Assembly (NCBI GenBank): GCA_017548565.1
Contig: JAFYZU010000042.1
Location: forward strand, 1-52,426
Direction: 5' to 3'
Length of the DNA stretch: 52,426 nt
Origin: Treponema sp.
Lineage (GTDB): Bacteria > Spirochaetota > Spirochaetia > Treponematales > Treponemataceae
A program made the position numbers and the translations under genes. The notes under the pieces are model-generated. The model saw nothing but the letters and a program-made list of their open reading frames with translations. It was not told where the DNA came from and did not search any database. Numbering within the stretch: the stretch's first letter is position 1; each line of letters opens with the position of its first letter. Shown one piece after another: positions 8,019-16,377 of this stretch.

Positions 8019-9488
8019 ATGAAGAAACTTTTATTAACATTAATTATATTTCTTTCGGTATGTGTTTCTCTTTCTGCAAAGAATGATACATATATCTATG
8101 ATTTCTGGGAGTCGGTTCAGAATTCTCCGGATACATACCGTGTTTCATCTGTTTTATATGCAGATGATCTGAAGCTTGAATCTCAGCTTAAGAATCCGTC
8201 GAGCATTTTCTGTTTTGATAATCTTGTTTTTCTTGTAGATACAGATAATAACAGAATCCTGGAATTTACTTATAACGAAAATAAAACGGTTCAGTTAAAC
8301 AGAATCATCGAAAGCTTTAACTGTGAAGATCCGGAGGTTATCAATACCTTTAATTCTCCTCATGATATTTTCATCAATCAGGATAAAACAATGTTTGTTG
8401 CCGACACAAATAATAACCGTGTAGTAAAGCTTGATTTTGATTTGAATTACATCATGAGTTTTGTTGAACCTGATAATGTCATTTACGATAAGGAAAAATC
8501 ATTTTTTCCTGAGAAGGTTGTTGCCGACAGAACAGGACGACTTTATGTGCTTGCAAAAAACGTGAACAAGGGTTTTGTAAAATATGAAGCAGACGGAAGC
8601 TTTACGAATTTCTTCGGTGCAACTAAGGTAACCTATAACTGGACTGATTATCTTTGGAAAAAATATTTTACTACAAAGGCACAGCGTGAACAGATGGTTG
8701 CTTTTGTTCCGACCGAATATTCAAATGCATACATCGATTCGGAAGGCTTTGTTTATTGTGTAACAAAAACCTTTGAAGAATGGGATCTGCGTTCGGGTAA
8801 GGCTCAGCCGTTAAGAAGATTGAATGCGCTTGGTGATGATATTCTTATAAAAGAGGATGAAGCATTGCCTATCGGGGACCTTCAGTTTGATCAGGGAGCA
8901 GGAATAAAAGGTCCTTCTCATTTTTCTGATGTTACGGTTTTAGACAATGAAGTTTATCTTGCAATGGATGAAACTCGTGGAAGGATTTTTGCTTACAATA
9001 ATCAGGGAAATCTTTTGTTTGCATTCGGAAATAAAGGTAATATCGACGGATATTTCCGTTCACCTGCAGCGCTTGATCATGTAGGAAAAGATTTATTTGT
9101 AGTAGATTCAATAAATTCTTCGGTAACAATCTTTACGCCGACTGAATATGGAAATCTTATTTATGAAGCGACAGAATATTTTAACAGCGGTGAATACGAT
9201 AAATCTGCCGAGGCCTGGAAAAAAGTTCTTGAATTAAACGGAAATTACGATCTTGCATATCTTGGATTAGGAAAAGCGGCCTACAGAAAAGAAAACTATA
9301 AAGAAGCAATGCATTATTTTAAGGTAAAACGATACCGCAGGAAATATTCAAAGGCTTTTGAGTATTACAGAAAAGAATGGGTAGAGCAGAATCTTTTTAA
9401 AATCGTACTTGTAATTCTTGCATTAATTTTAATTCCTTTAATAGTAAAGATTGTTAAAAGAGTAAAAAGTGAACTGGAGTCATTATGA
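8019..9488 (+). CDS. secreted NHL beta-propeller plus TPR protein with C-terminal membrane anchor
   Basis: I prefer the ATG at 8019 (GGTGG before it, and MKKLLLT signal peptide directly) to the ATG at 8007, which overlaps the previous stop. After a signal peptide (about 1-19) come NHL-type propeller blades with the repeated (V/A)DT(D/N)NNR motif (VDTDNNRILEF, ADTNNNRVVKL). A TPR-like helical pair follows (YFNSGEYDKSAEAWKKV, AYLGLGKAAYRKENYKEA), then a single transmembrane helix near the end with a basic cytoplasmic tail. It would sit on the outer face of the inner membrane as a scaffold. It overlaps the YIP1 gene by four bases. Equivalent genes accompany YIP1 and DUF5696 genes in Firmicute transport clusters, to my knowledge. 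Biochemical role unknown. Confidence 0.78.
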   Translation: MKKLLLTLIIFLSVCVSLSAKNDTYIYDFWESVQNSPDTYRVSSVLYADDLKLESQLKNPSSIFCFDNLVFLVDTDNNRILEFTYNENKTVQLNRIIESFNCEDPEVINTFNSPHDIFINQDKTMFVADTNNNRVVKLDFDLNYIMSFVEPDNVIYDKEKSFFPEKVVADRTGRLYVLAKNVNKGFVKYEADGSFTNFFGATKVTYNWTDYLWKKYFTTKAQREQMVAFVPTEYSNAYIDSEGFVYCVTKTFEEWDLRSGKAQPLRRLNALGDDILIKEDEALPIGDLQFDQGAGIKGPSHFSDVTVLDNEVYLAMDETRGRIFAYNNQGNLLFAFGNKGNIDGYFRSPAALDHVGKDLFVVDSINSSVTIFTPTEYGNLIYEATEYFNSGEYDKSAEAWKKVLELNGNYDLAYLGLGKAAYRKENYKEAMHYFKVKRYRRKYSKAFEYYRKEWVEQNLFKIVLVILALILIPLIVKIVKRVKSELESL

Positions 9489-10162
9489 GCTATATAACTA
9501 AGAAATTCAGAAAATTAGGTCAGAAAGAGACCTGGGCACGATATTTAAGTACTCTTAAATATGCTTTATATGTAATTTTTCATCCGGCAGACGGTTACTG
9601 GGATTTGATTCATGCAAATCGTGGCTCTTATGCTGCTGCAAATACAATCCTTATATTAACTCTCATTACAAGAATATGGCGCCTTCAGTTCTCAAGTTTT
9701 CTTGTTGTGCTTGTAAACTGGGACAGAACAAACATTTTTATTCAGATTGCGGCAGTTCTTCTTCCAATGCTTGTTTTCTGTCTTTGTAACTGGGGCGTTA
9801 CGACTTTATTTGACGGAAAGGGAAGGCTTGGTCAGATATACATGGGAACCTGCTATGCATTTACTCCTTATGTATTGATTCAGATTCCTCTTATAATAAT
9901 CAGTCATTTTCTGACAACGGATGAACTTGCCTTTTATAATACCTTCAGCATCATTTCGCTTTTGTGGTGCCTCATGCTTATTTTTATGGCAATGATGATG
10001 ATTAATCAGTATTCCTTCGGAAAGACAATATTGTTTACGATATTTACGCTTTTTGGAATGGCAGTCTTTATTTTCATTATGCTGCTTTTCTTCAGCGTTA
10101 TTTCGCAGGGTGTTGCATACTTCGTTTCTCTGGCAAGGGAAATAATGTTCAGGTTAGATTAG
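9485..10162 (+). CDS. YIP1-family multi-pass membrane protein
   Basis: A 225-residue protein with about five hydrophobic segments and the YIP1 (PF04893-like) layout: a short amphipathic N-terminus (TWARYLSTLKYALYVIFHPADGYWDL), then transmembrane segments with CNWGVTTLFDGKGRLGQIYMG between them. Bacterial YIP1 proteins have no defined reaction. In transporter loci like this one they may assist assembly. It is coupled to the NHL/TPR gene by an ATGA overlap and lies ten bases before the DUF5696 gene. Confidence 0.75.
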   Translation: MSYITKKFRKLGQKETWARYLSTLKYALYVIFHPADGYWDLIHANRGSYAAANTILILTLITRIWRLQFSSFLVVLVNWDRTNIFIQIAAVLLPMLVFCLCNWGVTTLFDGKGRLGQIYMGTCYAFTPYVLIQIPLIIISHFLTTDELAFYNTFSIISLLWCLMLIFMAMMMINQYSFGKTILFTIFTLFGMAVFIFIMLLFFSVISQGVAYFVSLAREIMFRLD

Positions 10163-10171
10163 CGGAGGTTT

Positions 10172-12841
10172 ATGAAGATGAAAGAAAAAATAAAGAAAGA
10201 AAAACCATCAAAGATAAAGAAATCAAAATATCCTGAATGGTACATCGGTCGTCCAAAGCCAATGAAAACAAAAAGCTTCAAATTTCAGAAGCCCGGTAAA
10301 AAGTTTTATATTGGTCTTGTATTCTTTCTGCTTATTGCCGCATTTATTACATATATAGTAATAAGGCTTGTAAATGTCAGTAAGGCAGTAGAACCTGATT
10401 TTAATTATTATGAATTTGACGAAAGCAAACAGCCGCAATCTTATGTTCTTGAAAACAATAGAATAAAATTTGAGCTTGATCCTTTAACGACTCAGTTTAC
10501 AGTCCTTCAGAAAAATACAGGTCATATCTGGTATTCAAATAATCCAGAAACTCAGAATGATCCGATTGCACTTCCAAAGGAAAAGAATCTGATGCAGTCA
10601 CCGGTATTGCTAAGATATTCTACCGAAAACGGTGTTGAAGAAATTTATGATGTCTATATGAACAGCGTTAAACGTAATTTCTATACTGTTTCAAAAAAGA
10701 ACAACGTTGTTAGCGTTCAATATACAGTCGGACAGATGGATCGTGAATATATTATGCCTCTTGTAATCTACGGTAAAGAAATGGATGAATGGCTTTCAAA
10801 AATGTCAAAATCCGATGCCAATAAAATTTCAAGCTATTATCACAAATATATTTATGATGATTTGAATCAGCAGAAGAAAGAAGAACTTTCAGAAAAATAT
10901 CCTCATATTAAAAATGATGAGCTTTATCTTGTTTTTGATAATTTGAAGGCATATCAGAAAGAAAGAACTGAAAAACTTTTCGAAAAAGCAGGCTACACGA
11001 TGGAAGATTATAATGAATCCAAGGAAATGTACCGTGAAACTTCAATAAAAGATGTTCCTTCATTCAACATTACCGTAAATTATTCTTTAACTGACGATGG
11101 TCTTGCGGTAGAAATTCCGTTTGATGAAATATCATATAAAAATAAATATCCTCTGGTAAGGGTTTCTGTCCTTCCATATTTCGGTTGTGCGGGACCACAG
11201 GATAAGGGATTCATGCTTGTTCCTGAAGGCAGCGGATATCTGATTGATTTTAACAACGGAAAAACAAGACAGGCCAGTTATTATGCAGACTGCTACGGAT
11301 GGGATTATGCTAAAGACCGAAAGGGTGTAATTACAGAAACAAGAGTTGCATTCCCGGTATTCGGTATGGCTTATGAAGATTCCTCGTTCATTTCGATTAT
11401 GGAAGACGGAGATGCTTATGGCGGTGTAACAGCAGAAATTTCAGGAAAGCTTGGAAGCTATAACTATGTTCGTGCAGAATATAAGATGCTTCACAGCGAA
11501 CAGTTTGAAGTTTCCGTGCGAAATATCAGTGCGCAGTATTCTTTTGAAAAGCATCTGCCGTATGGAGAAAAAATCCGTCAGGTTTATAAATTCATTGACA
11601 GTCCTGATTATGTAGATATGGCAAAGGGCTACAGAGATTATCTTTTTGCAAAAGATAGGAAAGTAAATAATAAACAGGTTCCTGTTGCAGTTGAAATTTT
11701 AGGTGCAATAGATAAAACACAGCACATTCTCGGTATTCCAAAGGTTAAGCCTTATAAGCTTACAGGTTACGCAGAAGCAAAGGATATCATCGGTAAACTT
11801 TCAGGCTTAGGTTTCAGTAATGCACAGGTAAAGCTTTCAGGATTTATTAATGAAGGAATGCGTCCTGTAAATTTAAATAAACTTCGTATTATCAAACAGC
11901 TTGGAAATAAAAAAGAGTTTAAGGCTTTGAGCAATGCGGCTGAAAATTCGGACATGAAGATTTATCTTGACGGAATGGTTCAGTTTGCATACCGCTCCGG
12001 AATTTTCAAGGGTGTAAACAGATTTTCAACTCCTGCGCGTTTTGCAAGCTCAGAAATATGTAAGTTAAGCGAATATTCTCCTTTGTGGTATGGAAAAGAC
12101 AAGGAGCGCGATACATACTATCTTCTTAATCCTAAGGTAATCGACAGGAATACGGAAGTTTTCATTAACAAGGCTTCAAATAACGGATTCACAGGTCTTT
12201 CGTTCAGAGATAACGGTTATCTTCTTTCAGGTGACTATAACGATAAACTCATTGTTTCAAGAGAAGCAGCAAAAAATCAGCAGCTTGAGAGATTCAAGGA
12301 GGCAAAGGAAAAAGGTCTTTCGTTAATGATTAATGCCGGAAATGATTATGCCGTAAAATCTGCAGATATGATTACTAATATGGTATTCCATGGTAATGCC
12401 TATGCAATTCTTGACCGTCCTGTTCCTTTCTATCAGATTGCTATTCACGGTTACAGAAACTTTACCGGACCAGGCTATAATCTTTCGTACGAAGGAGAAC
12501 AGGTTCTTCTTGAATCAGCCGAATGTGGTGCCGGTTTGAGTTTTACTTTCATGGCAGCAGATGAAGAAAAGATTCAGGAAACTCATTATACGGAATACTA
12601 CTGTGCAGGCTTTGAAAGAAACAAGGATAAAATTGCCCGGGTTTACAAAGATTATAATCAGAAAATATCAAAGGTTGCCAATGCCCTTATAGAAGATCAT
12701 GAATATCTTAATGAATCGGTAACAGTAACTTCTTTTGATAACGGCTTTAAGGTTTATGTAAATTTCGGATATGTTCCTTATGTGGCAGAAAACGGAATTA
12801 CAGTAGCTCCGAGAAGCTTCATCGTTCAGGAGGAAAAATAA
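10172..12841 (+). CDS. membrane-anchored DUF5696-family protein, glycosidase-like
   Basis: A protein of about 889 residues. Residues 1-44 are very basic (cytoplasmic), 45-67 are a single transmembrane helix, and the remainder should be outside the cytoplasmic membrane. The first half is beta-rich with a helical insertion near 205-285, and may be a mutarotase-like sandwich. From about 505 a (beta/alpha)8-like region is suggested by KIYLDGMVQFAY, GFTGLSFRDNGYLLSGDY and SLMINAGNDYAV, with acidic residues at strand ends. I recognise this overall as the DUF5696 type found beside sugar ABC genes. Hydrolytic activity is inference only. GGAGG precedes two nearby ATGs, and the second (10178) has the better spacing. 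The next gene starts two bases after the stop. Confidence 0.7.
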   Translation: MKMKEKIKKEKPSKIKKSKYPEWYIGRPKPMKTKSFKFQKPGKKFYIGLVFFLLIAAFITYIVIRLVNVSKAVEPDFNYYEFDESKQPQSYVLENNRIKFELDPLTTQFTVLQKNTGHIWYSNNPETQNDPIALPKEKNLMQSPVLLRYSTENGVEEIYDVYMNSVKRNFYTVSKKNNVVSVQYTVGQMDREYIMPLVIYGKEMDEWLSKMSKSDANKISSYYHKYIYDDLNQQKKEELSEKYPHIKNDELYLVFDNLKAYQKERTEKLFEKAGYTMEDYNESKEMYRETSIKDVPSFNITVNYSLTDDGLAVEIPFDEISYKNKYPLVRVSVLPYFGCAGPQDKGFMLVPEGSGYLIDFNNGKTRQASYYADCYGWDYAKDRKGVITETRVAFPVFGMAYEDSSFISIMEDGDAYGGVTAEISGKLGSYNYVRAEYKMLHSEQFEVSVRNISAQYSFEKHLPYGEKIRQVYKFIDSPDYVDMAKGYRDYLFAKDRKVNNKQVPVAVEILGAIDKTQHILGIPKVKPYKLTGYAEAKDIIGKLSGLGFSNAQVKLSGFINEGMRPVNLNKLRIIKQLGNKKEFKALSNAAENSDMKIYLDGMVQFAYRSGIFKGVNRFSTPARFASSEICKLSEYSPLWYGKDKERDTYYLLNPKVIDRNTEVFINKASNNGFTGLSFRDNGYLLSGDYNDKLIVSREAAKNQQLERFKEAKEKGLSLMINAGNDYAVKSADMITNMVFHGNAYAILDRPVPFYQIAIHGYRNFTGPGYNLSYEGEQVLLESAECGAGLSFTFMAADEEKIQETHYTEYYCAGFERNKDKIARVYKDYNQKISKVANALIEDHEYLNESVTVTSFDNGFKVYVNFGYVPYVAENGITVAPRSFIVQEEK

Positions 12842-12842
12842 T

Positions 12843-13775
12843 ATGGCATTAAAAGCAAATAAGCATAAGAAAAATATTGGTCTTACAAGACGTCGTGGAT
12901 TATACGGTTATATTTTCATTCTTCCTTTTATTCTGGGTTTTGTTTTCTTTATGATTAAACCTCTCTGCTCATCATTCAATATGAGTCTTAATGATGTAAA
13001 TGTTTCTAAGGACGGTTTTGATTATGTCTGGAACAATTTTCAGAATTATAAAAGGGCGCTTACCTATGATCCTGATTTTAACAGAATGCTTGTTGAATCA
13101 ATAGGGCAGATGTTCTTCCGTTCCCTTGCAACAATTGTATTCAGCTTTTTCGTGGCACTTCTTTTGAATCAGGAATTTAAAGGTCGTGCGCTTGCCAGAT
13201 CTGTTTTCTTTCTTGCAGTTATTCTTTCGTCAGGAGTTCTTGTAGGACTTGAATACAGTAACATTACCATGCAGAGCTTAAAGGCAACTATTGAAGAAGC
13301 AGGTAATTCCAACAGTATTACAACGGTCATTGAGGATATTCTTAAGACAAGCTCCGGAACGCAAAGTTCAACGCTTACCAAGGCATTTGAAATCCTCTTT
13401 GAAATAATAGATTCTATTTATGATGTAGCAATGGCTTCGGGCATTCAGATTATCATCTTCCTTTCCGGTCTTCAGAATATTTCACCAAGTATGTTTGAAG
13501 CTGCCGATATGGAAGGGTGTACTGCCTGGGAAAAGCTGTGGAAAATTACAGTTCCGATGGTAACTCCTCTTCTTCTTGTATGCTGGATTTATACAATCGT
13601 TGATTTCTTTATGAAGACAGATAATGTAATCATGCAGAAAATAAATGAGCAGCTTGTAATTCAGATGAATTACGGATTCAGTTCTGCAATGTCATGGATT
13701 TATTTCATAGTCTGTATGTTATTGATTGCAGTTTCTTCATTCATTATTTCTAAGGTGGTATACAATTATGACTAA
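12843..13775 (+). CDS. sugar ABC transporter permease (MalF type), second pair
   Basis: A 310-residue permease opening RRRGLYGYIFILPFILGFVFF, typical of CUT1 MalF/UgpA homologues. The loop between about residues 135 and 185 is enlarged (Ser/Thr-rich, EAGNSNSITTVIEDIL), unlike the first pair. The EAA loop is MFEAADMEGCTAWEKLWK ... VPMVTP. AGGAGG lies upstream, within the end of the DUF5696 gene. It overlaps the partner permease by eight bases. It presumably works with the second binding protein. Confidence 0.9.
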   Translation: MALKANKHKKNIGLTRRRGLYGYIFILPFILGFVFFMIKPLCSSFNMSLNDVNVSKDGFDYVWNNFQNYKRALTYDPDFNRMLVESIGQMFFRSLATIVFSFFVALLLNQEFKGRALARSVFFLAVILSSGVLVGLEYSNITMQSLKATIEEAGNSNSITTVIEDILKTSSGTQSSTLTKAFEILFEIIDSIYDVAMASGIQIIIFLSGLQNISPSMFEAADMEGCTAWEKLWKITVPMVTPLLLVCWIYTIVDFFMKTDNVIMQKINEQLVIQMNYGFSSAMSWIYFIVCMLLIAVSSFIISKVVYNYD

Positions 13776-14736
13776 TGATTCACGTTCTTTCTGGGAGCGT
13801 AATGAAGCTTCTAACGGTTTATTATTAAAAGAGACCTCTAAAAAATGGGCAATTTCAATCTTTCGTGGAATTCTGCTTTTCGGACTTTGCTTTATGATTC
13901 TTCAGCCTATCTTAAATAAAATATCCCTGAGTTTTATGTCTGAAAAAGATTTGTATGATACGACTATTATCGTTGTACCAAAGCATTTTTCGGTAAATAA
14001 CTGGCGCATTGCAACTCTCCTCATGGATTATAAAAATACACTTTTCAATACAGTCTGGGTTTCGCTGCTTGTTTCTGTGATTGAAGTTTTTGTATGTTCA
14101 TTTGTCGGTTATGGTTTTTCACGGTTTAATTTTCCTCTCAAAAGGTTCTGGTTTTTCTGTGTAATTTTAATTATCCTTATTCCGCCTCAGACAATTTCTA
14201 CATCGCTTTATCTTCATTTCAGGTATTTCAAGATTTTCGGGATGGAATTCAATTTGCGCGGTACGCCTCTTCCATATATTCTCATGTGTCTCGGCTGTAT
14301 GGGGTTAAAGAACGGTTTGTACATTTTCATGATACGTCAATATTTTCTTGGCTTTCCGTTTGAGCTTGAAGAAGCGGCTTATGTTGACGGTTGCGGACCA
14401 TTCAAGACTTTTTTCAGGATCATGATTCCTGGTGCAAAACCTATTTTAACTTCATGCTTCCTTTTCAGCTTTGTATGGCAGTGGACCGACGGATTTTATG
14501 CTCAGCTCTTTCTTGGAAAAATCAAGCTTCTTGCAATTCAGATTTCCGGTATTGTTGAAAGATTCGGACAGTATCTTTCTAAGATTAACGGCGTAAATTC
14601 CCTTGCACCTGTAGGTTATTCGAATGCAATTCTTTCTACTGCAACACTGCTTTTAATAATTCCGGTAATCATTCTTTATCTGTTCTGCCAGAGATTATTC
14701 GTAGAAAGCCTTGCTTCAACGGGTGTAAAAGGTTAA
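13768..14736 (+). CDS. carbohydrate ABC transporter permease (MalG type), second pair
   Basis: The ATG at 13768, preceded by AGGTGG, is chosen over an upstream in-frame ATG at 13726, which would lie deep within the previous gene. This gives 322 residues: a polar N-terminus, six transmembrane segments and the EAA loop FELEEAAYVDGCGPFKTFFR ... IPGAKP. It is the last permease before a 154-base gap with a separate promoter for the second binding protein. Confidence 0.9.
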   Translation: MTNDSRSFWERNEASNGLLLKETSKKWAISIFRGILLFGLCFMILQPILNKISLSFMSEKDLYDTTIIVVPKHFSVNNWRIATLLMDYKNTLFNTVWVSLLVSVIEVFVCSFVGYGFSRFNFPLKRFWFFCVILIILIPPQTISTSLYLHFRYFKIFGMEFNLRGTPLPYILMCLGCMGLKNGLYIFMIRQYFLGFPFELEEAAYVDGCGPFKTFFRIMIPGAKPILTSCFLFSFVWQWTDGFYAQLFLGKIKLLAIQISGIVERFGQYLSKINGVNSLAPVGYSNAILSTATLLLIIPVIILYLFCQRLFVESLASTGVKG

Positions 14737-14795
14737 AAAACAGTTAAAAAGGGTAGGGAAAAAATACTATCTTTTGTAAATTTAGTGTTTTTCTT

Positions 14796-14862
14796 TTGTC
14801 GCTTTAGTGTAAAAATGTTATAATTATAATTAAGAACGATTCCGTTGTATACGGATTATAAT
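14796..14862 (+). promoter_or_regulatory. promoter and inverted repeat in front of the second sugar-binding lipoprotein
   Basis: TTGTCG at 14796-14801 and TATAAT at 14819-14824 are separated by 17 bases. A second TATAAT lies at 14857-14862. Between them, TCCGT (14841-14845) and ACGGA (14851-14855) form a small inverted repeat around TGTAT, a possible operator. A separate promoter would let the binding protein exceed the permeases in amount, as is common in CUT1 loci. Confidence 0.5.
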
Positions 14863-14890
14863 AGAAAGTTCTAAAAGGAGTAATTTTCGT

Positions 14891-16279
14891 ATGAAAAAAA
14901 TCGCAAGTATCGTGCTCGCAGTAGCAGCAGTTTCAATGCTCGCTATCGGTTGCAGCAAAAAAAGCGGTGGCGCTTCAGGAGCTTCTGGCAGCTCATCTTT
15001 TGCTAAACAGAAGAAACAGAAGGACCCTGCTACAAACAAAGTTTTTGACTTTGACAAAATGGAAATCGTAGTTCTTGACTGGTGGTCAGATCCAGATGCA
15101 CCGGCTGCATCAAAACAGCAGGAAGACGAAAAAGCATGGAAACAGTGGGTATGTGATACATACAATGTTTCTATCGTTCAGAAATCAAGCGGCGGTTGGG
15201 GTGGACATCCTGAAATCGTTCAGAATTTCTGTACAACTGGTGGAGATGAAAACTACATTTTCGTAAATGATGGACGTTCATTCCCAACAGGTATGAAAAA
15301 CAATCTTTTCTGGGATTTGTCACAGTTCAAGGTAGACTGGAATAAGGCAAAATGGAATCAGGGTGTTAAAAAACAGACAACTAAAGGTTCTGCTTTCTAT
15401 GGTTTCAACCCTGCTATGCCTGAACCAAGAAACGGTGTATTCTTCAACAAGAGAATCCTCGAAGAAAACGGTTACACTGCAGATTATATCTATGATCTTC
15501 AGAAAGAAGGAAAATGGACATGGGATACATTCGAAGAAATCTGTAAAGCTTTAACAAAAGATACAGATAATGATGGTATTATCGATCAGTATGCTATGGC
15601 TGCTTTCAACTCAGAATTCTCATTCGTTGCACTTGATTCAAACAATGCTGCAATCATCCTTCCTGATGCTGAAGGTAAATATCAGAACGTAGCTAATTCA
15701 GAAAATGCTATGGAAGCATGGAACTGGATTCAGCACATGTTCAAGGAATATCAGATGCCACAGCCTGAAGGTTCTAACTGGGACTGGTTCTATGCTGCAT
15801 ATATCAATGGAGAAGCTGCATTTGCAGTTGACCAGGAATATCTTGCTATGCCAGGAAACAGATTCCATGACAACATGAAAGATGATTACGGATTTGTATG
15901 TTTCCCACTCGGACCAAAAGGTACAACATATAGAACAATCAACAATGATAACATCTTCACAATTCCGGCATGCTATGATCATGCACGTGCAGAAAAAATC
16001 ATGCAGGCTTATGACCTCTGGTCAGATCCAGTTCCAGGATATAATGATCCTGAATCATGGAAAGCTGGTTACTATGCTGCATTCTCTGATGAAAGAGCTG
16101 TTGATGAAACACTTCAGCACATGGTTGACAATCCAAACCCACGTTTCGACGTTGTAGTTCCTGGACTTAACTCTTCAGAAATCACATGGGGAATTTGTGG
16201 TGGTTATCAGACACCTCAGGAAGCTTATGAAGCACTCGCTCCAAGCTGGCAGGCAATTCTTGATGACTGCAACAAATAG
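14891..16279 (+). CDS. sugar ABC transporter substrate-binding lipoprotein
   Basis: A 462-residue type-1 extracellular solute-binding protein. The N-terminus is a signal peptide with lipobox LAIGC (Cys21), followed by a Ser/Gly linker. The mature domain has EPRNGVFFNKRILEENGY and KWTWDTFEEICKALT, typical of CUT1 binding proteins, and a Ca-binding-like DTDNDG loop at about residue 220. It is rich in Trp and Tyr, which favours stacking against sugar rings. AAAGGAG lies ten bases before the ATG. It follows the second permease pair and has its own promoter and a strong terminator. The ligand is unknown. Confidence 0.9.
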   Translation: MKKIASIVLAVAAVSMLAIGCSKKSGGASGASGSSSFAKQKKQKDPATNKVFDFDKMEIVVLDWWSDPDAPAASKQQEDEKAWKQWVCDTYNVSIVQKSSGGWGGHPEIVQNFCTTGGDENYIFVNDGRSFPTGMKNNLFWDLSQFKVDWNKAKWNQGVKKQTTKGSAFYGFNPAMPEPRNGVFFNKRILEENGYTADYIYDLQKEGKWTWDTFEEICKALTKDTDNDGIIDQYAMAAFNSEFSFVALDSNNAAIILPDAEGKYQNVANSENAMEAWNWIQHMFKEYQMPQPEGSNWDWFYAAYINGEAAFAVDQEYLAMPGNRFHDNMKDDYGFVCFPLGPKGTTYRTINNDNIFTIPACYDHARAEKIMQAYDLWSDPVPGYNDPESWKAGYYAAFSDERAVDETLQHMVDNPNPRFDVVVPGLNSSEITWGICGGYQTPQEAYEALAPSWQAILDDCNK

Positions 16280-16303
16280 TTGATTGTAAACTATTGACTT
16301 TAT

Positions 16304-16340
16304 AAAGACTGCTGACATTTAGCCGGCAGTCTTTTTTTTT
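16304..16340 (+). terminator. terminator of the sugar transport locus
   Basis: AAAGACTGCTG pairs with CGGCAGTCTTT (one wobble) and is followed by nine or more T residues. The -35 box of argH begins at the end of this T run. Confidence 0.88.
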
Positions 16341-16341
16341 A

Positions 16342-16370
16342 TTGAACACGCCCTTTATTTTCTCTATAAT
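16342..16370 (+). promoter_or_regulatory. argH promoter with the -10 box seven bases from the start codon
   Basis: TTGAAC (16342-16347), 17 bases, then TATAAT (16365-16370). The ATG is at 16378, so transcription would begin at or within one or two bases of the start codon. No Shine-Dalgarno sequence is possible. This predicts a leaderless mRNA. Confidence 0.7.
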
Positions 16371-16377
16371 ATTTAAT

